From JANNBN01 sp031430595 (GTDB taxonomy: Bacteria; Actinomycetota; Acidimicrobiia; Acidimicrobiales; JANYDT01), in the NCBI GenBank assembly GCA_031430595.1, contig JANPBU010000060.1, positions 1-64,000 of the forward strand: 64,000 nucleotides of DNA, in the 5' to 3' direction. Of this stretch, positions 7,908-16,029 are shown in pieces (the stretch's first letter is position 1; the number at the start of each line of letters is the position of its first letter). The translations under genes and the position numbers were made by a program. Under the pieces are notes generated by a model that did no database searches, was not told where the DNA came from, and saw nothing but the letters and a program-made list of their open reading frames with translations.

Positions 7908-7950
7908 GCGCTATGGCCAGACGAGTGCAGGTGAAAGTGATCGCATCACT

Positions 7951-8010
7951 CTGGCCCATTCACGAGCAGGAGATCGCTTGCCATATTGCCAAGCGCACAT
8001 TGGATTTCGA
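7951..8010 (+). repeat. Dispersed ~60-bp repeat, copy B
   Basis: Core CTGGCCCATTCACGAGCAGG, then GATCGCTTGCCATATTGCC, then AAGCGCACATT and GATTTCGA. Contains the imperfect palindrome GCTTGCCATATTGCCAAGC. It stands between the vapB promoter side and the 3' end of the next module. Confidence 0.65.
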
Positions 8011-8122
8011 ATCATCGCGTATCACCGGGCTCTTCGTCCCCTGCACTCCGCTGGAACCTATGCACCGCTTGGGGGAGTTTGCCGTGCGTTGTTGGGTAAC
8101 CCGTGCTCCGGGCGGAGGGCTT

Positions 8123-8851
8123 TTAGGTCGGGTTTCCGATGCCGTTGAGTCCTGCCAGCCCGGTGATCAGTTGAGATTGCTCGGTCTCGCTGATGGATGC
8201 CCAGATGGGTGCGTTGATCTCGTTTGTTCGGTCTTCGATTGCCTTGCGTTGTGCGTATGCTGGGCGTTGCTGGATTGATGCGGCGGTGTGTCCGGCTTCG
8301 GTCCACGCTGTTGCGTGGGCGTCGGCACGGTGTCGACGAATCGTCGAGAGGGCATGCCAGAGCTTGAACGAGGAGCTCTGGGTCGCGGGTCGGAGAATGC
8401 CGTCGATGGTCAGGCTTGAAGGCGATCCTGTAACGGTCGCTGCGGTCGATACACGTCCTGCGATCTCGGCAAGGTGTCCGGTGCGGTCTTGGTCGGTCGC
8501 CCAGAGGTCGTCCAGCGCGACTGGTAGCTGGTTGATGACCATCTGAGCGCATTCGCCGCCTTCGCTCGTGAACGCGATTCCTGTGTCGTTGAGTTCGATG
8601 AGACCGGTCTGTGAAAGCTGGTCAGCTAGCCCTCGTACGCGCGCTTCCGGGAGATAGCGCAGAATCATCCCGAGCTCCGACCATGACATTCCGTTGGCGG
8701 GCAGGAAGCCGACGACCATGGCCGCAGCTGGAGCTGATGGTGGGAGGTTAACCAGTCTTTCGGGCGTCAGGGTGGCTCGGCCGGCAATTTCGAGTCGGTC
8801 CACACAGCGGGCGACTGCGGCAGCGAACCGGATAGGTGGGGCGGTATTCAT
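8123..8851 (-). CDS. Winged-helix-like protein of unknown function
   Basis: 242 residues. The middle (GMSWSELGMILRYLPEARVR, then GLADQLSQTGLIELNDTGIA) reads as a MarR-like winged helix in which a recognition helix is followed by a wing and a 'T-x-E-G' turn. The C-terminal half carries a His/Arg-rich helix (HALSTIRRHRADAHATAW) like that of SCO6745-type proteins. No enzyme motif is seen. It is divergent from the TetR gene with 42 bases between starts, so the two probably form one regulatory unit. The family name is tentative. Confidence 0.6.
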   Translation of the reverse strand: MNTAPPIRFAAAVARCVDRLEIAGRATLTPERLVNLPPSAPAAAMVVGFLPANGMSWSELGMILRYLPEARVRGLADQLSQTGLIELNDTGIAFTSEGGECAQMVINQLPVALDDLWATDQDRTGHLAEIAGRVSTAATVTGSPSSLTIDGILRPATQSSSFKLWHALSTIRRHRADAHATAWTEAGHTAASIQQRPAYAQRKAIEDRTNEINAPIWASISETEQSQLITGLAGLNGIGNPT

Positions 8852-8893
8852 AGAAAGCGAATGCTAGTCGCGTTTGTGTTATAGAGTTGCTGT
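8852..8893. promoter_or_regulatory. Divergent promoter region with weak dyad
   Basis: AAAGCGAATGCTAGTCGCGTTT is an imperfect inverted repeat (AAAGCGA against TCGCGTTT) midway between two divergent start codons. A TetR operator is a reasonable guess, but the match is weak. Confidence 0.3.
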
Positions 8894-9472
8894 ATGGCCA
8901 AGCGACGAGATCCTCAGCAGGTTCGTAGTCGACAGCTCGTCGATTCGGTGATCGACGCAACTGTTGCACTTCTTCGCGTTTCGTCGCCGAGTGAGCTCAC
9001 GGTTGTGGCTATTTCCGAACAGGCCGGGTGCTCCGCAGCGGGCATGTTCCGCTTTTTTGCGGACAAGGATGCGATCTTCGCTGCTGTGGCGGAACTGCTT
9101 CAGGTTTCATTACGCAAGCGGTACCTGGACGCCCTGAGCGACCCTGCGACCCGAACAGTTGATGACGCAATCAAGGTGCTCGTTGACGTGACTGCCAGTT
9201 ACATTCGAAAGGAACCGGCGTTTCGTTCCCTGCGGTGGGGTGCAGGCGCCCCGCTGCACGAAGTCACCCGGGTCTATCGCGAGACCAACCGCGTGGCGGC
9301 CGACGCGCTTGTTGATCGATTCGCTGAGCTTCGACGCAAGGAGCATCGTACCTACCTTGCCGTGGAAGCCGCAGGGCATCTCATCGGACTCGCTTTCGAG
9401 AACCACCCAAAAGGTCATGCAGCGACACTTCAAATCGCTATCGAACAGGCCCAGCTCCTCCTCAACCACTAG
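8894..9472 (+). CDS. TetR family transcriptional regulator
   Basis: 192 residues starting MAKRRDPQQVRSRQLVDSVI. The DNA-binding domain spans about residues 12-62: ATVALLRVSS, ELTVVAISEQAGCSAAGMFR, FFADKDAIFAAVAELL. The rest is an all-helical ligand domain. It is transcribed away from the winged-helix gene and followed by repeat copy C, so this two-gene unit is also bracketed by the dispersed repeats (B and C). Target genes beyond the neighbour are unknown. Confidence 0.85.
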   Translation: MAKRRDPQQVRSRQLVDSVIDATVALLRVSSPSELTVVAISEQAGCSAAGMFRFFADKDAIFAAVAELLQVSLRKRYLDALSDPATRTVDDAIKVLVDVTASYIRKEPAFRSLRWGAGAPLHEVTRVYRETNRVAADALVDRFAELRRKEHRTYLAVEAAGHLIGLAFENHPKGHAATLQIAIEQAQLLLNH

Positions 9473-9636
9473 TCCCTGAAGACCCTTAGACGCGTAGGCA
9501 ACCGGCGTGGCGAACAAGGATGCATCATGGTTTTCCGCGCCCTTTTGCGGCCGCTCCGCAAACTTGCCCGACCAACCGGAAACAAGCAGCAGCGCCGCAC
9601 GATAACTCGCTATCTCAGCTCATCGGAGCGCATGAC

Positions 9637-9696
9637 TATGGCCCAAGTCCTGCCCACGAGATCGCTCGCCATATTGCTAAGCACACATATTTTCGG
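9637..9696 (+). repeat. Dispersed ~60-bp repeat, copy C
   Basis: Core TATGGCCCAAGTCCTGCC, then GATCGCTCGCCATATTGC, then TAAGCACACA. It shares GGCCCAAGTC with copy A and GATCGCTYGCCATATTG with copy B. Confidence 0.65.
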
Positions 9697-9704
9697 GCTA
9701 TTGT

Positions 9705-9827
9705 CTAACTGCGCTGCGGCCGGATATAGAGCGAACCTCGGGGTAGGTCCAGGGGCAGATCCAGGTTTCGTTCGGTGGTGACGTGCCCCAGATTGCACAC
9801 GCTCTAGTGGCAAAATCGCGCGGTTAG
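9705..9827. repeat. 123-bp imperfect inverted repeat with three nested stems
   Basis: The outer arms are CTAACTGCGC (9705-9714) and GCGCGGTTAG (9818-9827), pairing at 9 of 10 positions. The middle arms are AGAGCG (9728-9733) and CGCTCT (9800-9805). The inner arms are GGGGCA (9752-9757) and TGCCCC (9784-9789). The two sides keep nearly equal spacing between arms. It could be a folded RNA, a recombination site or a large REP-like element. The length and outer ends resemble integron attC sites, but one end does not fit the attC consensus. Confidence 0.5.
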
Positions 9828-9917
9828 TTTCACTCTCACGGAAACGCTAAGCTTTTTGTTGCTTCTGGTGTCATCGAGCGAATGGCGAGTCTTCCTAAAA
9901 CCGGACATCGAGTGGGT

Positions 9918-10850
9918 TTAGGTTGGGCGTTTGCCGTAGAGTTCGGCTTCAACCTTGGCTACCACTGGTTCGAGGTGTTGCTCGTCGCAGGTGACGAGCA
10001 AGGTGGCGATGGCCCGTTCTTGTCCTTGGAGGTCGGTGAGGGCCTCGATTGCTGGTCCGGTAAGGGTCTTGGGGTCTTGACCCTGGGTGATGGCGTTGAG
10101 TCGTTGGTAGAGGTCTTCGTCGATTTGGTTAGGGTTGTCGTACTCGAATCCGTTTGCGCGCATACATTGGGCCCATTTCTTGGTGGCAGCGATCACACGC
10201 GGGTCTTGTTGGAGGAGTTTGTCGGCAGGGTTGAGGTAGGTGCCGGCGAGTTCGGTGGGTTTGTAGGTTTGCTGGGCCGAGGTTCGGGTGCAGCCTCCGG
10301 TTTGTGAGAAGTCTTCTTCTTCGAGCGCTCGGACATGATTCCACTCGGGAGTCTCACCCCAAAGGGATCGTCGGAATGCGATCTGGTCGAGTTCCGGTAA
10401 CGAGTCGGAATAGGTGTTGTTTGTTTCGCCGGCCCCGAAGGTCACGATGGGTTTGTCGAATTGTGTGGTGATGCCCAGGCCGAACTGTTTGGCGTATTCC
10501 TCTGTGGACAGTCCTGGGGCTGACTTGTCGGTGCTCATCGCTGTTTTGATGGTTGCGAAATCGAGTGGAATATAGGTGAAGCCAGCCTTTTGCATGCATG
10601 CGGCTACTCGCTGCTCCGTTGTTTCGACGCGGCCTGCTAGTTGCTGCAGCGTGAGTCCGAACTCTTCCGGCGCGCGGCTGGGGCCAGTTTTTGTGGTGGC
10701 GCTGTTGGATGGTCCACACGCAGATAGAACAAACGCGAGAAGCAGAGACACGAAAGCCACTGGCGCCACAGGAACAAGTGGGTTGATGGCTTGGTTTCTG
10801 TATCGGTGAGTCATCTGTTCGTGGGTCGACATCAATGGTTGGCGCGGCAT
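9918..10850 (-). CDS. Secreted lipoprotein linked to the efflux operon
   Basis: 310 residues. The ATG is preceded by a strong AGGAGGAAG, which supports this long start. A signal segment (VAPVAFVSLLLAFVLSACG, about 28-46) ends in an SACG lipobox, so the mature protein is membrane-anchored outside the cell. The mature part contains two related Cys motifs, RVAACMQKAGFTYIP and WAQCMRANGFEYDNP, and a later TCDEQ, suggesting disulfides or a duplicated fold. Similar lipoproteins occur beside MacA/MacB-like operons in actinobacteria; here it is divergent from one by ~160 bases. The role is unknown, perhaps sensing or assisting export. Confidence 0.75.
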   Translation of the reverse strand: MPRQPLMSTHEQMTHRYRNQAINPLVPVAPVAFVSLLLAFVLSACGPSNSATTKTGPSRAPEEFGLTLQQLAGRVETTEQRVAACMQKAGFTYIPLDFATIKTAMSTDKSAPGLSTEEYAKQFGLGITTQFDKPIVTFGAGETNNTYSDSLPELDQIAFRRSLWGETPEWNHVRALEEEDFSQTGGCTRTSAQQTYKPTELAGTYLNPADKLLQQDPRVIAATKKWAQCMRANGFEYDNPNQIDEDLYQRLNAITQGQDPKTLTGPAIEALTDLQGQERAIATLLVTCDEQHLEPVVAKVEAELYGKRPT

Positions 10851-11013
10851 TTCTTCCTCCTGGTCCTTCCGACGTAGTTAACGATGCCGAACTGGACCTG
10901 AACCTCAGCTGACTGCGGGATCGTGGCGGTCAGCCAGCGGTCAGCTTCGTTGCGGTAGGACAGAGCGCACCATCCGAATGGTTGGGCTGTTGGCCGGAAA
11001 GCCGAGTGAACAT

Positions 11014-13215
11014 ATGAATCGAGTGAGGGTTGCCGTGTTGCTCGTCGCTGGGGTTGTTGCGACGTCGGTCGGGGGTTTTGTTGCTGGATCGCGGATCAGT
11101 TCTCCGAGTGAAGTTGCTGCGCGCACTGCGGCGCCGGTGCCGTCACTTATACTTGTTCCGGTCGAGCGTCGGGTGTTGTCAACTGATGTGGTGACCCGTG
11201 GGAGCGGAAGGTTCGGACTGCCGGTCAAGCTTGCAGTGGCCGTGTCGGCATTGAAAACCAATCCTGGTCGGATCGGTGACCTGCCAGTTTCCGGAACGCT
11301 TCTTGAGGAAGGGTCGGCCATCGTGGGCGGTCCGGGTCGTCCGATTTTTTTGTTGCGTGGTGACTATCCGTTATCGCGGGATCTTGGACCCGGTTTGCGT
11401 GGGGACGATGTTTTGCAGGTGGAGAAGTCGTTGCGAAGATTCGGGTTTGATCCCGGCCTGATTGATGGGTACTACGACGAGCGAACGGCTACGGCAGTGG
11501 CGAAGTGGTATTCGTCGAAGGGGTTCGCGCCGTTCACGGCGACCGCCGAGCAGCTCGCCGCGATCCGCACACGCGAGGCGGGCCTCATCTCAGCGCGCGT
11601 TGACGTGATCGCGGCCGACGGAGCAACCGCAGCGAGCGACGCTTCGAGCGCGGCTGCCGAGACCGCGCTTGACGCCGCAACTGCACGTGCTGAGTCATTG
11701 ACCGCCAACGTTGAACGGACACGCATTGACGGGGCAAAAGTGATCGAGATCGCCGAAACGGAACTCGCCGCAAAACAGGCTGCGCTCGACAATCTGCGAT
11801 CTGGTACCGCAACACGTCGCGCGACACCAGCCGAAGTGGCCGCCGCAGAAGCAGACGTCGCGACAGCACGCGCCAATCAAACCGTGATTCGACAAAACGG
11901 CGAACGTGCTCTCGCCGAAGCACAAGACGGGCTGGATCGAGCACCGAACCGACTCGCTGCTGCAGTCGCCACCGCCGAACGAGCGACCGCCGTTGCGAAT
12001 GCTGATCTCGCAGCAAAGCAGGCGGCTCTCGCGGCGGCGAGACTGCCGCCGGTGGTCGCCGAGGGGCAGGTTATCGACTTTGGGCGAATTCAAGCGCAAA
12101 TCGCGCAAGCACAAGCCGACCTGACCGCAGCGCGTACCAACGCCGAGAATGTCCTGGCGACCGGCCTCCAGTCGATCGCCGATTCGCAAGCGTTGTTGGA
12201 TCGCGCACCCAGTGTCCTCGACGCCGCCCGCGTCCATGCTGCTGCGGCTGACACAGCGGCCGTTGCTGATGCAACAGCGAAGGAGGCGGCCTTGAACCGA
12301 TTGTTGTCGCCTACTCCACCAACACAGACGGAGATCGCAAACGCCGAACGCGACGTAACCCTCGCCACGCAGAACCTTGATCGTCAACGACTTGTCGGCG
12401 AGCGGGCCGTGACTGACGCAGAGACCGCAGCACGCGACGCCGGCTTCGACGTTAAGACGAAACGCGGTGCACTCAGCGGTCTGGTTGCCACGGGAAGAAA
12501 CGCTCGCTTGACCGCACAAGCCAAATCAAAAGTTGCCGCGCTTGCAGCCAAGGATCTCGCCAGCGCACAACGCCGTGCTGGCGTGCAAGTACCGGCCGAC
12601 GAGGTGATGTTCGTTGCGACCAGTAAAGTACGTGTGGCGAAACTGCTTGTCGCTCCGGGTGATCCCGTCGCCGGTGCGATCATGACTGTTTCGGACTCCT
12701 TTGCTCATGTGGACGGCGGCGTCGCGGTGCAAGACGCCCAGTTCCTGAAACCGGGAATGCGTGTTCGGATCACCGAGCCGGATTTGGGCATCGACACTGC
12801 GGGACTAGTGAAGATGATTGCCGATTCACCGGGCACGAACGGCGTCGATGGCTTCCACGTGTATTTCGAGGTCGACGTTGCTGAGCCACCAGCGAAACTC
12901 ATCGGCGCATCTGTCCGGATAATCATCCCCATTCAATCGAGTAGCGGTCCGGTACTGGCCGTGCCAGTGGCCGCACTGTCGCTGTCACCCGACGGCAGTT
13001 CACAGGTGCAACGAGCCCGGCAAAGTACTTCCGGTCGCACTCTCGAGTTCGTGGCGGTGCAACCGGGGCTTTCCGCCAACGGTTACGTTGCGGTCACTGC
13101 CACAAGCGGCGGACTCATCACAGGTGACCTCGTTGTCATCGGGCAACGAAACACCGGTGGTGCTTATGGTGCCAACGGTGTTGGTGTTGCGACAACAGAA
13201 GTGTCTCGTGGCTGA
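11014..13215 (+). CDS. MacA/HlyD-like periplasmic adaptor with peptidoglycan-binding domain
   Basis: 733 residues from ATG (MNRVRVAVLLVAGVVATSVG); another ATG 36 bases upstream is possible. An N-terminal membrane segment is followed by a PG_binding_1 domain around residues 130-175 (GLRGDDVLQVEKSLRRFGFD, then GLIDGYYDERTATAVAKWY). A very long Ala-rich coiled coil follows (repeated E-LAAKQAALD-like heptads, about 190-520), then lipoyl/beta-barrel segments (VAKLLVAPGDPVAGAIMTV, then FLKPGMRVRITEPDLG). It links the inner-membrane ABC pump to the cell envelope. The stop overlaps the next gene by 8 bases. The coiled coil is longer than in ordinary MacA, suiting a thick wall. Confidence 0.82.
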   Translation: MNRVRVAVLLVAGVVATSVGGFVAGSRISSPSEVAARTAAPVPSLILVPVERRVLSTDVVTRGSGRFGLPVKLAVAVSALKTNPGRIGDLPVSGTLLEEGSAIVGGPGRPIFLLRGDYPLSRDLGPGLRGDDVLQVEKSLRRFGFDPGLIDGYYDERTATAVAKWYSSKGFAPFTATAEQLAAIRTREAGLISARVDVIAADGATAASDASSAAAETALDAATARAESLTANVERTRIDGAKVIEIAETELAAKQAALDNLRSGTATRRATPAEVAAAEADVATARANQTVIRQNGERALAEAQDGLDRAPNRLAAAVATAERATAVANADLAAKQAALAAARLPPVVAEGQVIDFGRIQAQIAQAQADLTAARTNAENVLATGLQSIADSQALLDRAPSVLDAARVHAAAADTAAVADATAKEAALNRLLSPTPPTQTEIANAERDVTLATQNLDRQRLVGERAVTDAETAARDAGFDVKTKRGALSGLVATGRNARLTAQAKSKVAALAAKDLASAQRRAGVQVPADEVMFVATSKVRVAKLLVAPGDPVAGAIMTVSDSFAHVDGGVAVQDAQFLKPGMRVRITEPDLGIDTAGLVKMIADSPGTNGVDGFHVYFEVDVAEPPAKLIGASVRIIIPIQSSSGPVLAVPVAALSLSPDGSSQVQRARQSTSGRTLEFVAVQPGLSANGYVAVTATSGGLITGDLVVIGQRNTGGAYGANGVGVATTEVSRG

Positions 13216-13912
13216 AGCACCGGTCAATGTCGCTGACCCGCCGCCCGTCGTCGAGTTGGATCACGTCACGAAACGCTTCGAGACCGATCCACCGATCGCT
13301 GCCATCACCGACGTCAGCTTTTCGATCAGGGAGGGCGAGTGGGTCGCGATCGTTGGACCGTCCGGGTCAGGCAAGTCGACACTTCTCAACGTCATTGGAT
13401 GTCTCGACACGCACACGTCGGGTTCGTATCGATTCGACGGCTTCGATGTGGCAGCGCTCAGTGACCGACAACGTGCCGGTTTGCGTTCACGTGGGATTGG
13501 ATTCGTTTTCCAATCCTTCAATCTCCTTGCTCACCGCAGCGTGGTCGACAACGTCGCACTCGCCGACGTGTATCGCCGCGGTCCGCGGCGCACTCGCTTC
13601 GCTCGGGCCGAGGCAGCACTTGGCCGTGTCGGGTTGAGTCATCGCATCGGGTTTCTTCCGACCCGGTTATCTGGTGGTGAACGTCAACGGGTCGCGATTG
13701 CACGCGCACTTATGGGTACACCTCGGTTGTTGTTGTGTGACGAACCAACCGGCAACCTGGACTCCACGACCTCGGACTCAGTACTGAACCTCTTCGGTGA
13801 TCTCCACCAGCAAGGTATGACCATCGCCATGATCACGCACGATCTCACTGTCGCGACCCGAGCTCAACGACGGGTCCGCATCACCGATGGCAGACTGACC
13901 GAGGAACGCTGA
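13208..13912 (+). CDS. ABC transporter ATP-binding protein (MacB/LolD type)
   Basis: 234 residues from GTG overlapping the adaptor stop; the longer upstream frame lacks family residues. Walker A GPSGSGKSTLLNVIG, Q-loop GIGFVFQSFNLLAH, signature LSGGERQRVAIARAL, Walker B LLLCDEPTGNLD, and the switch His in AMITHDLTVATRA are all intact. This is the MacB/LolD subfamily, which works with FtsX-type permeases in mechanical export. It shares the TGATG junction with the permease. Confidence 0.92.
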   Translation: MAEAPVNVADPPPVVELDHVTKRFETDPPIAAITDVSFSIREGEWVAIVGPSGSGKSTLLNVIGCLDTHTSGSYRFDGFDVAALSDRQRAGLRSRGIGFVFQSFNLLAHRSVVDNVALADVYRRGPRRTRFARAEAALGRVGLSHRIGFLPTRLSGGERQRVAIARALMGTPRLLLCDEPTGNLDSTTSDSVLNLFGDLHQQGMTIAMITHDLTVATRAQRRVRITDGRLTEER

Positions 13913-15213
13913 TGGACTACCGCAATCTTGAGCACACGCCACGGTTGAACGCGCGGCGTTCGAGTTCACGTTTTCGCTCACTTCGTCATCAGCCACTGAT
14001 CATGGCACCGTCGGGAATGTCGACGCGTGACCTCGTTGTCGAGGCCGCCGCCGGGCTGTTCGCTCGGCCGGGTCGCATGATTCTTACCGTCCTAGGAACG
14101 GTGTTCGGCCTCGGCGCCCTAGTCGCAACGCTCGGGTTGTCACGCACAGCAGGCAACCGGATCGTCGGCCGATTCGACGAACTCGCGGCGACGGAGATTG
14201 TGGTGAGCCCGAAGCCAGCAGCGGTCAGTACTGCGATCGGTGCGCTGCCGTGGGACGCACCACAACGTCTCGGCCGACTCAACGGCGTCGTCGCGGTTGG
14301 AAACCTCAGCACCGTCAACATCGACAAACGACTCATCGCCTCTTCTGGCGTGAACGATCCAAACAACCAACGAAACTTTAAACTCACCGTCGCCGCAGCA
14401 ACAGCGGGCCTCTTCCGTGCGGTACGAGCTGATCTCGACAGCGGCACGTTGTTCAACATCGCGCACTCCGACCGAGCTGAACGCGTTGCCGTATTGGGCC
14501 CCAGTGCTGCCCAACGCTTAGGCATCCCACACCTCAACGAACCAACGGCCATCATGATCGGCGACGACGTTTTCGTGATCGTTGGCATCCTCAACGCAGT
14601 TCAACGACAACCCGAACTCCTCGGAGCAGTCATCATCCCCGAAGGAACCGCACGTCGGTACTACCGGCTCACCAACCCCGGTAGCGTCGTGATCGAAACC
14701 AGGATCGGAGCGACGGGCCTACTCGCGAACCAAGTCGCCTTTGCGCTCCGACCGGACAACCCGCGTGCACTAAAGATTGTGTCCCCACCCGAACCGCAAC
14801 GGGTTCGAGACGCCGTAAAAAATGACCTCAACCTCCTGTTCCTCATTCTCGGCGGTGTGTCGCTTCTGGTCGGCGCGATCGGCATTGCCAACGTCACGTT
14901 GGTCTCTGTGATCGAACGAACCGGCGAGATTGGCCTCCGCCGGGCCATCGGTGCCACACGTCGCCACATCGCGAGACAGTTCCTCGTCGAAAGCACCGCA
15001 ATGGGATTCGTTGGTGGAGTGATGGGTGCAAGCCTCGGCACTCTCGTCGTCGTTGGCGTCGCCGCGTACCAAAACTGGACACCGGTACTTGATCCCGTAG
15101 CTCCATTCCTCGCACCAGTCGTAGGCGGATTCACCGGTCTCATTGCCGGCACCTACCCGGCGATTCGCGCCAGCCGCCTCGCACCCGTCGACGCGTTACG
15201 CGCCGGCACCTAA
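13912..15213 (+). CDS. ABC permease, FtsX/MacB type
   Basis: 433 residues. One membrane helix near residues 52-75 (MILTVLGTVFGLGALVATLG) precedes a large external MacB-type domain, followed by three C-terminal helices (LLFLILGGVSLLVGAIGIA; AMGFVGGVMGASLGTLVVVG; FLAPVVGGFTGLIAGTYPAI) and the closing AIRASRLAPVDALRAGT motif. With the ATPase and adaptor it forms a tripartite-like export pump for a peptide, antibiotic or lipid. The first ~35 residues before MAPSGMSTRDL are not conserved in type, so the true start may be later. Confidence 0.88.
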   Translation: MDYRNLEHTPRLNARRSSSRFRSLRHQPLIMAPSGMSTRDLVVEAAAGLFARPGRMILTVLGTVFGLGALVATLGLSRTAGNRIVGRFDELAATEIVVSPKPAAVSTAIGALPWDAPQRLGRLNGVVAVGNLSTVNIDKRLIASSGVNDPNNQRNFKLTVAAATAGLFRAVRADLDSGTLFNIAHSDRAERVAVLGPSAAQRLGIPHLNEPTAIMIGDDVFVIVGILNAVQRQPELLGAVIIPEGTARRYYRLTNPGSVVIETRIGATGLLANQVAFALRPDNPRALKIVSPPEPQRVRDAVKNDLNLLFLILGGVSLLVGAIGIANVTLVSVIERTGEIGLRRAIGATRRHIARQFLVESTAMGFVGGVMGASLGTLVVVGVAAYQNWTPVLDPVAPFLAPVVGGFTGLIAGTYPAIRASRLAPVDALRAGT

Positions 15214-15318
15214 ATCAGACGAACCCATGAATCAATCATTGGCAAGTGCAGGCCGAGTATCGAATGTGCAACCCTTGATGAAGCCCGCTACAAGTCGCTG
15301 GGAGGTTGGGCCAACACC

Positions 15319-16029
15319 ATGAAGATCTTGCTCATCGAAGACGACGTGAAGATCGCGGCCGCACTGCGACGCGGCCTCCAGGGTGAGGGCTACCTCGTCG
15401 ACGTGGCCGTTGACGGCGACACCGGATTCTGGATGGGAAGCCAAGGAGGATTCGACTTGATCATCCTCGACATTTTGTTGCCGCGCCGAAACGGCTTTCA
15501 AGTATGTGGCGATCTCCGTCGCACCGGCATCTGGACGCCCATTCTCATGCTCACCGCCAAAGACGGAGAACTCGACGAAGCCGAAGCACTCGACACCGGC
15601 GCAGACGACTACCTCACAAAACCGTTCTCATTCATCGTGCTCCTTGCCCATATTCGTTCGATGTTACGCCGAACGAATCGTCATCACCACGAAACCGCAA
15701 CCACCCAACTCGGCGACCTGCGCATCGACCCACTACAACGACGCACGTGGCGCGGTGAACAAGAAATACAACTCACCGCCCGCCAGTTTGATCTCCTCGA
15801 GTTTCTGTTACGACGTTCCGGAGACGTCGTGTCCAAACAGGACATTCTTGACGGTGTCTGGCCCTTCGATTTCGACGGCGACATCAACATCGTCGAGGTC
15901 TACATCCGCCGTCTGCGCGCTGCAGTCGACGACCCGTTTCGACGACACACCATCGAGACTCTTCGCGGGGCCGGCTACCGATTGACGCCCGACATCACCT
16001 CGAGTGCACACGGCCAAACAGAACAATGA
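15319..16029 (+). CDS. OmpR/PhoB family response regulator
   Basis: 236 residues. Receiver domain 1-118: acidic pocket LLIEDDVKIAA, phospho-Asp in DLIILDILLPRRNGF, Thr in MLTAKDGE and Lys in DYLTKPFSF. The C-terminal winged helix (about 130-225) shows LTARQFDLLEFLLRRSGDVV and IVEVYIRRLRAAVDD. Encoded downstream of the efflux genes and overlapping the kinase by 4 bases, so it probably controls the pump. The partner kinase is broken, so it may now act unphosphorylated or through another kinase. Confidence 0.9.
   Translation: MKILLIEDDVKIAAALRRGLQGEGYLVDVAVDGDTGFWMGSQGGFDLIILDILLPRRNGFQVCGDLRRTGIWTPILMLTAKDGELDEAEALDTGADDYLTKPFSFIVLLAHIRSMLRRTNRHHHETATTQLGDLRIDPLQRRTWRGEQEIQLTARQFDLLEFLLRRSGDVVSKQDILDGVWPFDFDGDINIVEVYIRRLRAAVDDPFRRHTIETLRGAGYRLTPDITSSAHGQTEQ

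Larger units (their letters stand above)
9473..9917. other. Intergenic region with repeat C and a long inverted repeat
   Basis: No gene is supported; apparent short frames cross the repeat. The region holds repeat copy C and, 9-10 bases after it, a 123-bp structured inverted repeat (separate entries). Confidence 0.5.

Noticed and set aside
6996..9827. Chromosomal integron with attC sites
   Set aside because: The repeats lack clear RYYYAAC/GTTRRRY ends, only one long inverted repeat is present, and no integron-type integrase was recognised among the recombinases.
11472..12519. Several long minus-strand frames under the adaptor gene
   Set aside because: They are mirror frames of the Ala-rich coiled coil, which keeps all six frames open in GC-rich DNA.
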